Shown: in pieces, positions 34,059 through 40,305 of the stretch
Numbering within the stretch: position 1 is the stretch's first letter
How the letters are laid out: each line of letters starts with the position of its first letter
Origin: an uncultured Alphaproteobacteria bacterium
GTDB taxonomy: Bacteria; Pseudomonadota; Alphaproteobacteria; HIMB59; GCA-002718135
Direction of reading: 5' to 3'
DNA length: 40,305 bases
Assembly (NCBI GenBank): GCA_902541215.1
Contig: CACBPV010000011.1
Coordinates: 1-40,305, forward strand
Program-made: the position numbers and the translations under genes
Notes under the pieces: model-generated
Told to the model about the DNA's origin: nothing
Databases searched by the model: none
The model's input: only the letters and a program-made list of their open reading frames with translations

Positions 34059-35051
34059 TTAACCTGTTTTTAATAAAATCTGTTTCCAGATCATAGTTTC
34101 ATCATAGAGAACCCATTCATTTTTAATACCTCTTTCTCCAAATTCAACATGATTAATACCCATTATATAAATTTTCGAATTAGTGGCTTTCCCAAAAAGA
34201 CCATCTCCTTCATGTTTACCTACCATAGACCATCGAACTGAAGCTTTTTTAGGTTCATATTTTTCTTCTGTAAAAGCAATGTGCTCAACTGAGAACAATG
34301 CGTTAGGAAAAGCATCTCTTAATTGTTTCCAAAATTTTATTACTTCATCTCTACCATAGTGAGTATTTCCTCCTGGTTGAAATTGCTGTATGGCTCTGTC
34401 ATAACTATCATTTATTGTTTTCTCTAAATTGATGTTCATAATAGAGTTTAAGATATTTGCATATAATTCTCCAATGTTACCAGATGCTAAAATAGGAGAT
34501 TTATAAATTGATTTAACAGGTGTATTTTCATCAAATGGTTTACTAGCTTTTTCAGGACCGCCCTCATCTTTAATAAGATTGCTTGCAAATTTCTTGGGGT
34601 CAATTCCAATTTGTCTCACAATTGCTCCTTGATCTCTCACAAGCCACTCATCATAAACTTGATTATTCATGCATGCACAATCAGCAATAGTTCGGTAATA
34701 TAGTTTTTTGCCTGTTGCTTTCCCATACATCCCATCAACAGAATGAGTAGAGGTTGATAAAATGCGATGCGATGAAAAATATCCCTCATCATCATTTCCT
34801 GTCCAAATTACATCTTCACCTAAAAGTGTTCTATCGGGAAATAGTTTTTTACTAGCATAGGTACTTCCAATTACTGGGTCTGCACCATAAATTACTCCAG
34901 ATGGTGATCTTGTAGGTGTGGGGAGGCTTACATTTGGAGTATCAGCATAATAATCTCTTATTGCTTCAACATCGTTTTTTTCCCAAATTTGATATGTGAT
35001 CTTTAAAATATAATCAGGAAAATCTTTGAATTGTGCATCAAATCCTTTCAT
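34059..35051 (-). CDS. Tandem SnoaL/NTF2-like protein (type A)
   Basis: The protein has 330 residues with two NTF2-like domains. It begins 'MKGFDAQFKDFPDYILKITYQIWEKND', nearly the same as the internal start of the 30675 protein. It shares 'SSHRILSTSTH', 'IVRQIGIDPKKFASNLIKDEG' and the second-domain motif 'SVRWSMVGKHEGDGLFGKATNSKIYIMGI' with that paralogue. The gene is 11 bp from the bicupin gene and 4 bp from the MetE-like gene, in one minus-strand operon (36034 to 32927). The reaction is unknown; a cyclase, isomerase or hydratase would fit the fold. Confidence 0.82.
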   Translation of the reverse strand: MKGFDAQFKDFPDYILKITYQIWEKNDVEAIRDYYADTPNVSLPTPTRSPSGVIYGADPVIGSTYASKKLFPDRTLLGEDVIWTGNDDEGYFSSHRILSTSTHSVDGMYGKATGKKLYYRTIADCACMNNQVYDEWLVRDQGAIVRQIGIDPKKFASNLIKDEGGPEKASKPFDENTPVKSIYKSPILASGNIGELYANILNSIMNINLEKTINDSYDRAIQQFQPGGNTHYGRDEVIKFWKQLRDAFPNALFSVEHIAFTEEKYEPKKASVRWSMVGKHEGDGLFGKATNSKIYIMGINHVEFGERGIKNEWVLYDETMIWKQILLKTG

Positions 35052-35062
35052 ATAATTAATAT

Positions 35063-36034
35063 TTAATTAGTTTGTCGTATTATAAATAAATTACCATCAT
35101 GATCACTTATCTGTCTTATTGAACGAAGTGAATTTTTTGGAACAGAAAATGTATCTTTTTCTTTAATTACAACTTTGTCTCCATCACAATCTATTTCCCA
35201 TTCACCAGATAAACAATGATACACTTCTGATTTCTCCAGTTTGTATTCGTGTATATGAGCACTCTTGCCATTAAGAAGTGAAAGGCTAAAACCTGTTGCA
35301 TGTGGTATATTAGGGGTAAAAGATTTATCATGAATTTGAAACTGATCAATGTAGTTGATAATTTTATTAGATTGATAGTGATCATCATCGACAAAATATT
35401 TATCTTTATCATTAAATCGAATAACAAACTTTTCTATGTCTTCTGAAGAGTAATGATCGAAACTCTCTAATTCATTATCTTCTAGTGGCTGAATAATTTT
35501 AGTTTCATCTGTTATTTTCTGTTTCTCTGTGTCGATTAAAGAATTATCATTCATTAATACCATGCCAGATTCTTTTGCATCTTTTAAAAGTTTAGGTGTC
35601 CAAGTAATAACACCTGGATCATTTTCACCTAACACAACAAACATTAAAGCTTCTTCATCACTTACATTTTGAAAACCTCTGAACATGTTTGTGGGAAAAG
35701 AAGCGATGTCACCTTTTTTTAGTATTACTTCACCTTCTGTGCCATCAACACCCCAATAAAAACGCCAGGCACCTGAGTGAATTATAAAAACTTCTGCTGT
35801 TGTGTGACTATGTAATCCAGAGCCATTCATCGGCGCAGCACTGACAGCACCAATATTAAAGCCATGTTCTTCAGCTATTTTAACATTTTGTTTAGCATCT
35901 TCACTTACACCAGGTCCTATAACTGAGTAATTTTTCCTATCTTGATGACCTTTTAGTTTTCCCTCAACAAATGGTATATTACTAGGAATAAGTTCATCGA
36001 ATTTGGCTAATCTAGATGTAATATTAATTGACAT
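35063..36034 (-). CDS. Bicupin protein
   Basis: The protein has 323 residues with two cupin barrels. The first, about 60-155, has 'GSGLHSHTTAEVFIIHSGAWRFYWG' (HxH and Glu of motif 1) and 'GDIASFPTNMFRGFQN', where motif 2's usual His is Arg. The second, about 235-320, has 'SAHIHEYKLEKSEVYHCLSGEWEID' and 'KDTFSVPKNSLRSIRQI', again without the motif-2 His. Metal binding may therefore use three ligands, or be altered. It resembles homogentisate/gentisate-type or pirin-like bicupins only in fold. It is first in the minus-strand operon facing the operator block. The function is unknown; a dioxygenase or isomerase is possible. Confidence 0.8.
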   Translation of the reverse strand: MSINITSRLAKFDELIPSNIPFVEGKLKGHQDRKNYSVIGPGVSEDAKQNVKIAEEHGFNIGAVSAAPMNGSGLHSHTTAEVFIIHSGAWRFYWGVDGTEGEVILKKGDIASFPTNMFRGFQNVSDEEALMFVVLGENDPGVITWTPKLLKDAKESGMVLMNDNSLIDTEKQKITDETKIIQPLEDNELESFDHYSSEDIEKFVIRFNDKDKYFVDDDHYQSNKIINYIDQFQIHDKSFTPNIPHATGFSLSLLNGKSAHIHEYKLEKSEVYHCLSGEWEIDCDGDKVVIKEKDTFSVPKNSLRSIRQISDHDGNLFIIRQTN

Positions 36035-36049
36035 ATTGTAATGATCTTT

Positions 36050-36087
36050 TATTCATTTTTTTTGAATATTATTCAAAATAATGAATA
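36050..36087. promoter_or_regulatory. Paired operator candidate in divergent SnoaL promoter 2
   Basis: TATTCA-N7-TGAATA (36050-36068) and TATTCA-N6-TGAATA (36070-36087) are perfect dyads one base apart, with centres about 20 bp apart. It is the third 38-bp block of this kind. It lies between the bicupin start (36034) and the type B SnoaL start (36126), so it can control the bicupin/SnoaL/MetE operon and the SnoaL/hpsN operon together. Confidence 0.72.
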
Positions 36088-36125
36088 AATCAATTATTAT
36101 TTAACAATAGTGTTATTAAATTATT

Positions 36126-37223
36126 ATGGCAAATAAAATACAAAACTTTGATACAGGTGAGAAAGATAACTCAAACATAATTCATTTAGATCTTGATCCA
36201 AAGATAAATATTGAAAACAAAATATATTTTAAAAATTTATTAAAAAAAATTGCCGAGTGCTCTTTAGATAATTTAGAAGAAAATCTTGAAAATTTATATC
36301 ACGTAGATGCTGAGTTTAATGGATTTCATCCAATTAATGAAATTAAAGGAATTGAAGAAATAAAAAATAGATATTTAATACCTCTAAAGAAGGCGTTCCC
36401 CGATCTCGAAAGAAGAAATAATCTAGTTATTGGAGGAGCATTTAGAGATAAAATTTTTGTTTCATTTATTAGTCATTTAACTGGAACTTTTAAAAATGAG
36501 TGGTTGGGCGTAAAGCCGACTAACAAAACAATTTATCTTAGAACATGTGAAGCACATCAGATTACAAATAACAAAATAATAAAATCCTATACATTAATTG
36601 ATACTGTAGATTTTATCCGTCAGGCTGGATATTGGCCTATAAATAAATCTCTTGGGGTAGAAGGCATGTGGCCTAGTCCAATCACAGGTGATGGAGAAAA
36701 TAATCAAAATTTAGATAAGGAACTGTCTCTTCGATCTTTGAATCAAGATTTAACCATGCAAAGAAGTTTAAATATTAAACCTGAGACTGAGCCAGGTCTA
36801 TCAAATGATCAAATAAGGGAGAAATTAATTAATCATCCTCAACAAGATTATTGGCACCCAAAAATGATGTGGTATGGGCCAAGTGGTATAGGTACAGCTA
36901 GAGGTTTAGATGGTTTTGTTGATCATCATCAGCTACCATTTAGACTTACATTCAAGGACAGAGATTATTGGAAAATCGGTCATTATATAGAAATTGGAGA
37001 TGGAAATTATTCTATGACTGGTGGTTGGCATAGTATTCAGTGTGTTCATGGATCAAGTGATTGGCTAGGATATAAACCTACTCAAAAAAAAATAACAATG
37101 AGAGTAATGGATTTTTATTTACATCATGAAGGGTTAATTAGAGAAAATTGGGTACCAATCGATATTGCACACATATTAGATCAAATAGGCATTGATATCT
37201 TTAAATTAATTCATAAAAAATAA
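36126..37223 (+). CDS. Tandem SnoaL/NTF2-like protein (type B)
   Basis: The protein has 365 residues. The first NTF2-like domain (about 35-180) has 'YHVDAEFNGFHPINEIKGIEEIKNRYLIPLKKAFPDL' and 'TGTFKNEWLGVKPTNKTIYLRTCEAH'. The second (about 235-360) has 'DYWHPKMMWYGPSGIGTARGLDGFVDHHQLPFR' and 'DWLGYKPTQKKITMRVMDFY'. It is a paralogue of the 31922 protein. It ends 2 bp before the hpsN-like gene, so the two are co-translated from one operon. This direct coupling is the best evidence that the SnoaL proteins act in the same pathway as the dehydrogenase. Confidence 0.82.
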   Translation: MANKIQNFDTGEKDNSNIIHLDLDPKINIENKIYFKNLLKKIAECSLDNLEENLENLYHVDAEFNGFHPINEIKGIEEIKNRYLIPLKKAFPDLERRNNLVIGGAFRDKIFVSFISHLTGTFKNEWLGVKPTNKTIYLRTCEAHQITNNKIIKSYTLIDTVDFIRQAGYWPINKSLGVEGMWPSPITGDGENNQNLDKELSLRSLNQDLTMQRSLNIKPETEPGLSNDQIREKLINHPQQDYWHPKMMWYGPSGIGTARGLDGFVDHHQLPFRLTFKDRDYWKIGHYIEIGDGNYSMTGGWHSIQCVHGSSDWLGYKPTQKKITMRVMDFYLHHEGLIRENWVPIDIAHILDQIGIDIFKLIHKK

Positions 37224-37225
37224 TT

Positions 37226-38545
37226 ATGGCAATAGAATATTTAAAAAAAGGTTTAGACGAAAAACAAAGAATTGAAGATAATGATAAAGTAAAAAAAATC
37301 GTTGAGGAAACGTTAAGTAAAATTGAATCAGAAGGCGATAAACATATTAGAGAGTTATCTCAAAAATTTGATAATTATTCTCCAGATAGTTTTAGATTAA
37401 GTGAAGATCAAATTAATCAATTAATGAGTGAAGTCTCTGATGATGACAAAGAAGATATTAAATTTGCTCAAAAACAAGTGCGATCATTTGCGGAAGCACA
37501 ACTTAAAACTTTAAGTGAATTAGAAGTAGAAACGCATCCAGGTGTGATTCTTGGTCATAAAAATATACCAGTACAAGCAGTAGGATGTTATGTACCTGCC
37601 GGAAAATTCCCAATGGTAGCTTCTGCTCATATGTCAGTTGTTACTGCCTCTGTTGCTGGGGTTCCAAGAATTGTTGCCACTACCCCGCCTTTTAAAGGTA
37701 AGCCAAATCCAGCTGTCGTTACAGCAATGAAAATGGGTGGTGCTCACGAAATTTATGTTTTGGGAGGAATGCAAGGAGTTGGTGCTATGGCTATTGGTAC
37801 AGAAACTATTAGACCTGTAGATATGCTTGTTGGACCTGGCAATGCATTTGTTGCTGAAGCGAAAAGACAATTGTATGGCAAAGTTGGTATCGATTTATTT
37901 GCCGGTCCAACTGAAACAATGGTAATTGCAGATGAAACTGTTGATGGTGAAATATGTGCAACAGACTTATTAGGACAAGCTGAACATGGATATAATTCTC
38001 CTGCTGTGATGATAACAAATTCAAGAAAACTTGCAGAAGAAACATTTAAAGAAATTGATAGAATTTTAGAAATTTTACCTACTAAAGAAACAGCAAGTAC
38101 AAGCTGGAGAAATTATGGAGAAATGATTTTATGTGATACTTATGAGGAGATGTTATCTAAAGCAAATGAAATAGCTTCAGAACACGTTCAAGTTATGACA
38201 AAAAAAGATGATTGGTTTTTAGAAAATATGACATCTTATGGAGCTCTATTTTTGGGTGCTAGAACTAATGTTGCTAATGGTGATAAAGTCATAGGCACTA
38301 ACCATACTCTTCCTACTAAAAAAGCTGGAAGATATACTGGTGGTTTGTGGGTTGGTAAGTTCATTAAAACCCATACTTATCAAAAGATTATGACAGATGA
38401 AGCTGCAACTCTCATCGGAGAATATGGATCTAGACTTTCACATTTAGAAGGTTTTATAGGTCATGCAGAACAATGTAATGTGAGAGTAAGACGATATGGG
38501 AAAAAAAATGTTGGATATGGAAAACCAGCAGGAGAAAAAATTTAG
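37226..38545 (+). CDS. hpsN: HisD-like sulfopropanediol dehydrogenase (HpsN type)
   Basis: The protein has 439 residues of the histidinol dehydrogenase fold. Zinc ligands are visible as Gln251 and His254 ('LGQAEHG'), Asp353 ('NGDKVIGTNH') and His413 ('EGFIGHAEQ'), with the catalytic Glu319-His320 pair in 'IASEHVQVM'. The segments 'YVPAGKFPMVASAHMSVVTASVAGVPRIVATTPPFKG', 'TKKDDWFLENMTSYGALFLG' and 'ARYTGGLWVGKF'-like 'GRYTGGLWVGKF' are those I associate with HpsN. That enzyme oxidises 2,3-dihydroxypropane-1-sulfonate to sulfolactate with NAD. No his genes are nearby. A different alcohol substrate is possible. Confidence 0.72.
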   Translation: MAIEYLKKGLDEKQRIEDNDKVKKIVEETLSKIESEGDKHIRELSQKFDNYSPDSFRLSEDQINQLMSEVSDDDKEDIKFAQKQVRSFAEAQLKTLSELEVETHPGVILGHKNIPVQAVGCYVPAGKFPMVASAHMSVVTASVAGVPRIVATTPPFKGKPNPAVVTAMKMGGAHEIYVLGGMQGVGAMAIGTETIRPVDMLVGPGNAFVAEAKRQLYGKVGIDLFAGPTETMVIADETVDGEICATDLLGQAEHGYNSPAVMITNSRKLAEETFKEIDRILEILPTKETASTSWRNYGEMILCDTYEEMLSKANEIASEHVQVMTKKDDWFLENMTSYGALFLGARTNVANGDKVIGTNHTLPTKKAGRYTGGLWVGKFIKTHTYQKIMTDEAATLIGEYGSRLSHLEGFIGHAEQCNVRVRRYGKKNVGYGKPAGEKI

Positions 38546-38546
38546 C

Positions 38547-38942
38547 TTATTTTAATTCCCCTTTAACTCTCATTTCATTTCTAATTTTTGTTGCCGAGAT
38601 ATCATGTATTTCTTTTCCTAAATCATGTTCTGTAAATGAATAACCAACTCCTCTTCCATAAGAAATATCAATAATGTTTGGAACCTTAACAACTACATAT
38701 TCTTTTCCATCAGTAAAACCATGTTGAGCTAAACCTTCATTAATTTTTGCTTTTACTTCTTCAAATTGAAATGGATTGTCAGCTTGACCCTCTACACCTG
38801 CATCTACACCTCCCACGTCACGATACATAATACATACCTGACCTGTTTTCTGAAGTGCTCTTTTAAATAATTCTGTATGTCCGTCATGCCATGGTTGCCA
38901 TCTACCTAACATTTGTACTGTTGGTTTTTTCCAATCAAACAT
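38547..38942 (-). CDS. Small cytidylyltransferase-like nucleotidyltransferase
   Basis: The protein has 131 residues, a minimal HxGH nucleotidyltransferase. 'QMLGRWQPWHDGHTELFKRAL' carries the HxGH ATP/CTP-binding motif and 'ISATKIRNEM' the second motif (ISSTKIR-like). It overlaps the APS-kinase-like gene by 8 bp. The family activates phosphates or phosphate-like groups by nucleotidyl transfer. With APS-kinase- and CysQ-like neighbours, a sulfate- or sulfonate-activation role is possible, but the substrate is unknown. The gene ends 1 bp from the convergent hpsN gene. Confidence 0.8.
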   Translation of the reverse strand: MFDWKKPTVQMLGRWQPWHDGHTELFKRALQKTGQVCIMYRDVGGVDAGVEGQADNPFQFEEVKAKINEGLAQHGFTDGKEYVVVKVPNIIDISYGRGVGYSFTEHDLGKEIHDISATKIRNEMRVKGELK

Positions 38943-39348
38943 TTTTAATCTCCTTTGCTAGATTTTCTATTTCTTCATCTGATAAAAATTTAGTTATTTT
39001 AATGTCAGTTTTATTTGGTTGTTCAAACATTTTATTTGTATCTTCAAACCTACCTTCTTTAATAGTATCCAGCCAGATAACAAAATCAGGTTCGAAAGCT
39101 TCTCTTGCTTTTTCAGTTGGTGCTACGAAGTCACAAATTACCCATCTTCCATTTTGTTTTTCGAAATCGGCAAATGTTTTCATTCTATTGGCTTGTCGTA
39201 TTCTACCTTCCATCGTAAAATCCCAATCGTTTGCTGACTTCCTGACTACATCTGCGTTATACCAAGCACAATTATCAATTACTTTAATAAGCCTTTCAGC
39301 TAACCAAGTTTTGCCAGCACCAGGAAGACCACAAATAAGTATTTTCAT
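38935..39348 (-). CDS. Adenylylsulfate kinase-like P-loop protein
   Basis: The protein has 137 residues, shorter than CysC (about 200). Walker A is 'CGLPGAGKTWLAERL' (about 5-19). 'WYNADVVRKSANDWDF' matches the DGDNVR region with Asn-Ala in place of Asp-Gly, and 'GRWVICDFVAPTEKAREAF' matches the CysC segment before the lid. The C-terminus 'DTNKMFEQPNKTDIKI' matches 'xxYExPxxxxI' of CysC. It may phosphorylate APS or a related nucleotide product made by the neighbouring nucleotidyltransferase. The lid region is reduced, so the substrate may differ. Confidence 0.78.
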   Translation of the reverse strand: MKILICGLPGAGKTWLAERLIKVIDNCAWYNADVVRKSANDWDFTMEGRIRQANRMKTFADFEKQNGRWVICDFVAPTEKAREAFEPDFVIWLDTIKEGRFEDTNKMFEQPNKTDIKITKFLSDEEIENLAKEIKNV

Positions 39349-39359
39349 ATGATTGTAAT

Positions 39360-40151
39360 TTATATTTTAGCGATAAAATTAGGGTTAATAACACTTTCTT
39401 TCGTGTTGTATAGTAATATATTTTTATTAAAATCTTTAACTGAACCTCCTGCCTCTTCAAGAATAATATGTCCCGCAGCAATATCCCATTCTGAAGTTGG
39501 ACCTAGTCTTGGATAGATATTTGCCTTACTTTCAGCTAAGTAACAAAATTTAAGAGAACTACCAATTTGGATTAACTCAAAATTATTACAATTATCATTT
39601 ATCCAATTATCAAAATCTTTATTAGAATGTGATCGACTACCAATAACCTTTGTTAAATTACTTTTGTCTTTTACTGAATTTATTTTTATAAAATCTTTAG
39701 TTGATTCAATATTTGACTCTGTAATTAATTTATATGTGCCATAGTTTTTTAAAGCATAATAAAGCAAAGACTTAGCAGGCGCATATATAATACCAAATAT
39801 TGGTGAATTATTTTTTATTAATGCAATGTTAACTGTAAATTCTCCATTTTTTTTTATAAATTCTTTAGTTCCATCTAATGGATCTATTAACCAATATGAA
39901 TTCCAAGTTTTTCTTTCTTTCCATTCTATTAGGCTTTCTTCACTTAATATAGGAACATTCGGGCTAAAAGATTTTAATCTATTTAAAATTAAATTATTTG
40001 ATTTTATATCAGCTTCGGTAATAGGTGAATTATCATCTTTTATTTCTACATTAAAAGATTTTTTATATACTTTTTGAATTTCCTTACCTGCATCTATAGC
40101 AGTATTTAATATTTTTAATAAATTTTTTGATTTATGTAATTCTAAGTTCAT
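39360..40151 (-). CDS. cysQ: 3'(2'),5'-bisphosphate nucleotidase (CysQ type)
   Basis: The protein has 263 residues of the inositol-monophosphatase superfamily. Metal motifs are 'SPITEADIKSNN', 'ILSEES' (Glu of the DxE region) and 'YWLIDPLDGTKEFIKKNGEFTVNIALI', and the C-terminal 'GPTSEWDIAAGHIILEEAGGSVKDF' carries the WDxAAG motif. CysQ hydrolyses PAP, the by-product of PAPS-using reactions. It lies 11 bp from the APS-kinase-like gene. The combination suggests a PAPS-related cycle rather than inositol metabolism. Confidence 0.88.
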   Translation of the reverse strand: MNLELHKSKNLLKILNTAIDAGKEIQKVYKKSFNVEIKDDNSPITEADIKSNNLILNRLKSFSPNVPILSEESLIEWKERKTWNSYWLIDPLDGTKEFIKKNGEFTVNIALIKNNSPIFGIIYAPAKSLLYYALKNYGTYKLITESNIESTKDFIKINSVKDKSNLTKVIGSRSHSNKDFDNWINDNCNNFELIQIGSSLKFCYLAESKANIYPRLGPTSEWDIAAGHIILEEAGGSVKDFNKNILLYNTKESVINPNFIAKI

Positions 40152-40185
40152 GATTCTTTTAACAGAATTTTTTTATTAATTAAAA

Positions 40186-40305
40186 TTATACGTAAATGAA
40201 ATACATATATCCAAAATATAAAGTTAATCCAATAATTCCATAAGTACGTCCAATTTTTTTTGCAAAAATCATAAACATTAAAATTAAAGCTGTAATTGAT
40301 AACAT
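40186..40305 (-). CDS. C-terminal end of a membrane protein, possibly a Ca2+/Na+ antiporter
   Basis: This frame is open to the window edge and is not in the ORF track. The last 39 residues end 'KKIGRTYGIIGLTLYFGYMYFIYV' before a TAA at 40186. The hydrophobic run, broken by a short 'KKIGRTYG' turn, resembles the final helices of YrbG-type calcium/sodium antiporters. The gene starts outside the window and lies 34 bp upstream of cysQ, in the same direction. The family call is tentative because only the tail is visible. Confidence 0.45.
   Translation of the reverse strand: MLSITALILMFMIFAKKIGRTYGIIGLTLYFGYMYFIYV

Noticed and set aside
37634-38045. Two 78-residue minus-strand ORFs inside hpsN
   Set aside because: They are antisense shadows with no homology-like pattern; the plus-strand gene is well supported.
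37226-38545. Histidine-biosynthesis gene hisD
   Set aside because: No other his gene is nearby, and the sequence segments (ASEHVQVM, TGGLWVGKF, GQAEHG) fit HpsN-type proteins better. It is coupled to a SnoaL gene.
38891-39352. 153-residue plus-strand ORF
   Set aside because: It is antisense to the APS-kinase-like gene, whose P-loop and CysC motifs are clear.
1-40305. tRNA, rRNA, CRISPR array, insertion sequence or prophage
   Set aside because: I looked for cloverleaf-like segments, regular repeats, transposase motifs and phage genes and saw none; the window is continuous metabolic genes.

Overview
The window is about 70% A+T by eye and very compact. It has 41 genes or gene fragments, frequent 1-11 bp overlaps, no gap over 150 bp, and no tRNA, rRNA, insertion sequence or CRISPR array that I could see. 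Three ABC transporter systems with binding proteins of the '...FAGGH...' signal-peptide type, many Gfo/Idh/MocA oxidoreductases, EamA permeases, HpsN- and ComDE-type sulfonate genes and the extreme compactness suggest a streamlined marine alphaproteobacterium (SAR11/HIMB59/AEGEAN-169-like). That placement is inferred from style, not from a marker gene.

Layout. (1) 1-1486, minus: a sugar-type binding protein followed, after a hairpin, by the start of a permease that leaves the window. (2) 1622-4080, plus: an L-fucose/L-arabinose-isomerase-like protein and a Gfo/Idh/MocA oxidoreductase. (3) 17362 down to 4070, minus: a 13-gene co-directional run. It starts with a peptide/oligosaccharide-type ABC transporter (family 5 binding protein, two permeases, two ATPases), continues with two Gfo/Idh/MocA oxidoreductases, an EamA permease and galactose mutarotase, and ends with both subunits of sulfopyruvate decarboxylase (comD, comE), a PfkB kinase resembling sulfofructose kinase, and a 2-hydroxyacid dehydrogenase resembling sulfolactate dehydrogenase SlcC. 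(4) 17506-20098, plus: a sulfatase/phosphonate-monoester-hydrolase-like enzyme paired with a MetE-like protein. (5) 22550-20095, minus: an omega-amino-acid:pyruvate aminotransferase with alanine dehydrogenase, divergent from a phosphotransacetylase-family gene and an EamA permease (22669-24449, plus). (6) 29129-24457, minus: a second sugar-type ABC importer with a HAD protein lacking its catalytic aspartate and an SDR dehydrogenase, divergent from a LacI-type regulator. (7) 30259-38545: an unusual cluster of five SnoaL/NTF2-like proteins (four with two domains each), a MetE-like protein, a bicupin, and an HpsN-type (HisD-like) dehydrogenase. (8) 38547-40305, minus: a small nucleotidyltransferase, an APS-kinase-like protein, a CysQ-type phosphatase and the tail of a membrane protein that may be a Ca2+/Na+ antiporter.

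How they may work together. Organosulfonate chemistry recurs. HpsN oxidises dihydroxypropanesulfonate to sulfolactate, SlcC-type enzymes make sulfopyruvate, ComDE makes sulfoacetaldehyde, and a phosphotransacetylase would use the acetyl phosphate released by Xsc; Xsc itself is not in the window. The most novel part is region 7. Three intergenic regions (LacI gene/importer, and the two divergent SnoaL promoters) each carry a 38-bp block of two inverted repeats, of the form TATTCA-N6-TGAATA, centred about 20 bp apart. This makes a coherent candidate regulon joining the LacI regulator, the sugar-type importer, the SnoaL/MetE/cupin genes and hpsN. The substrate is unknown.
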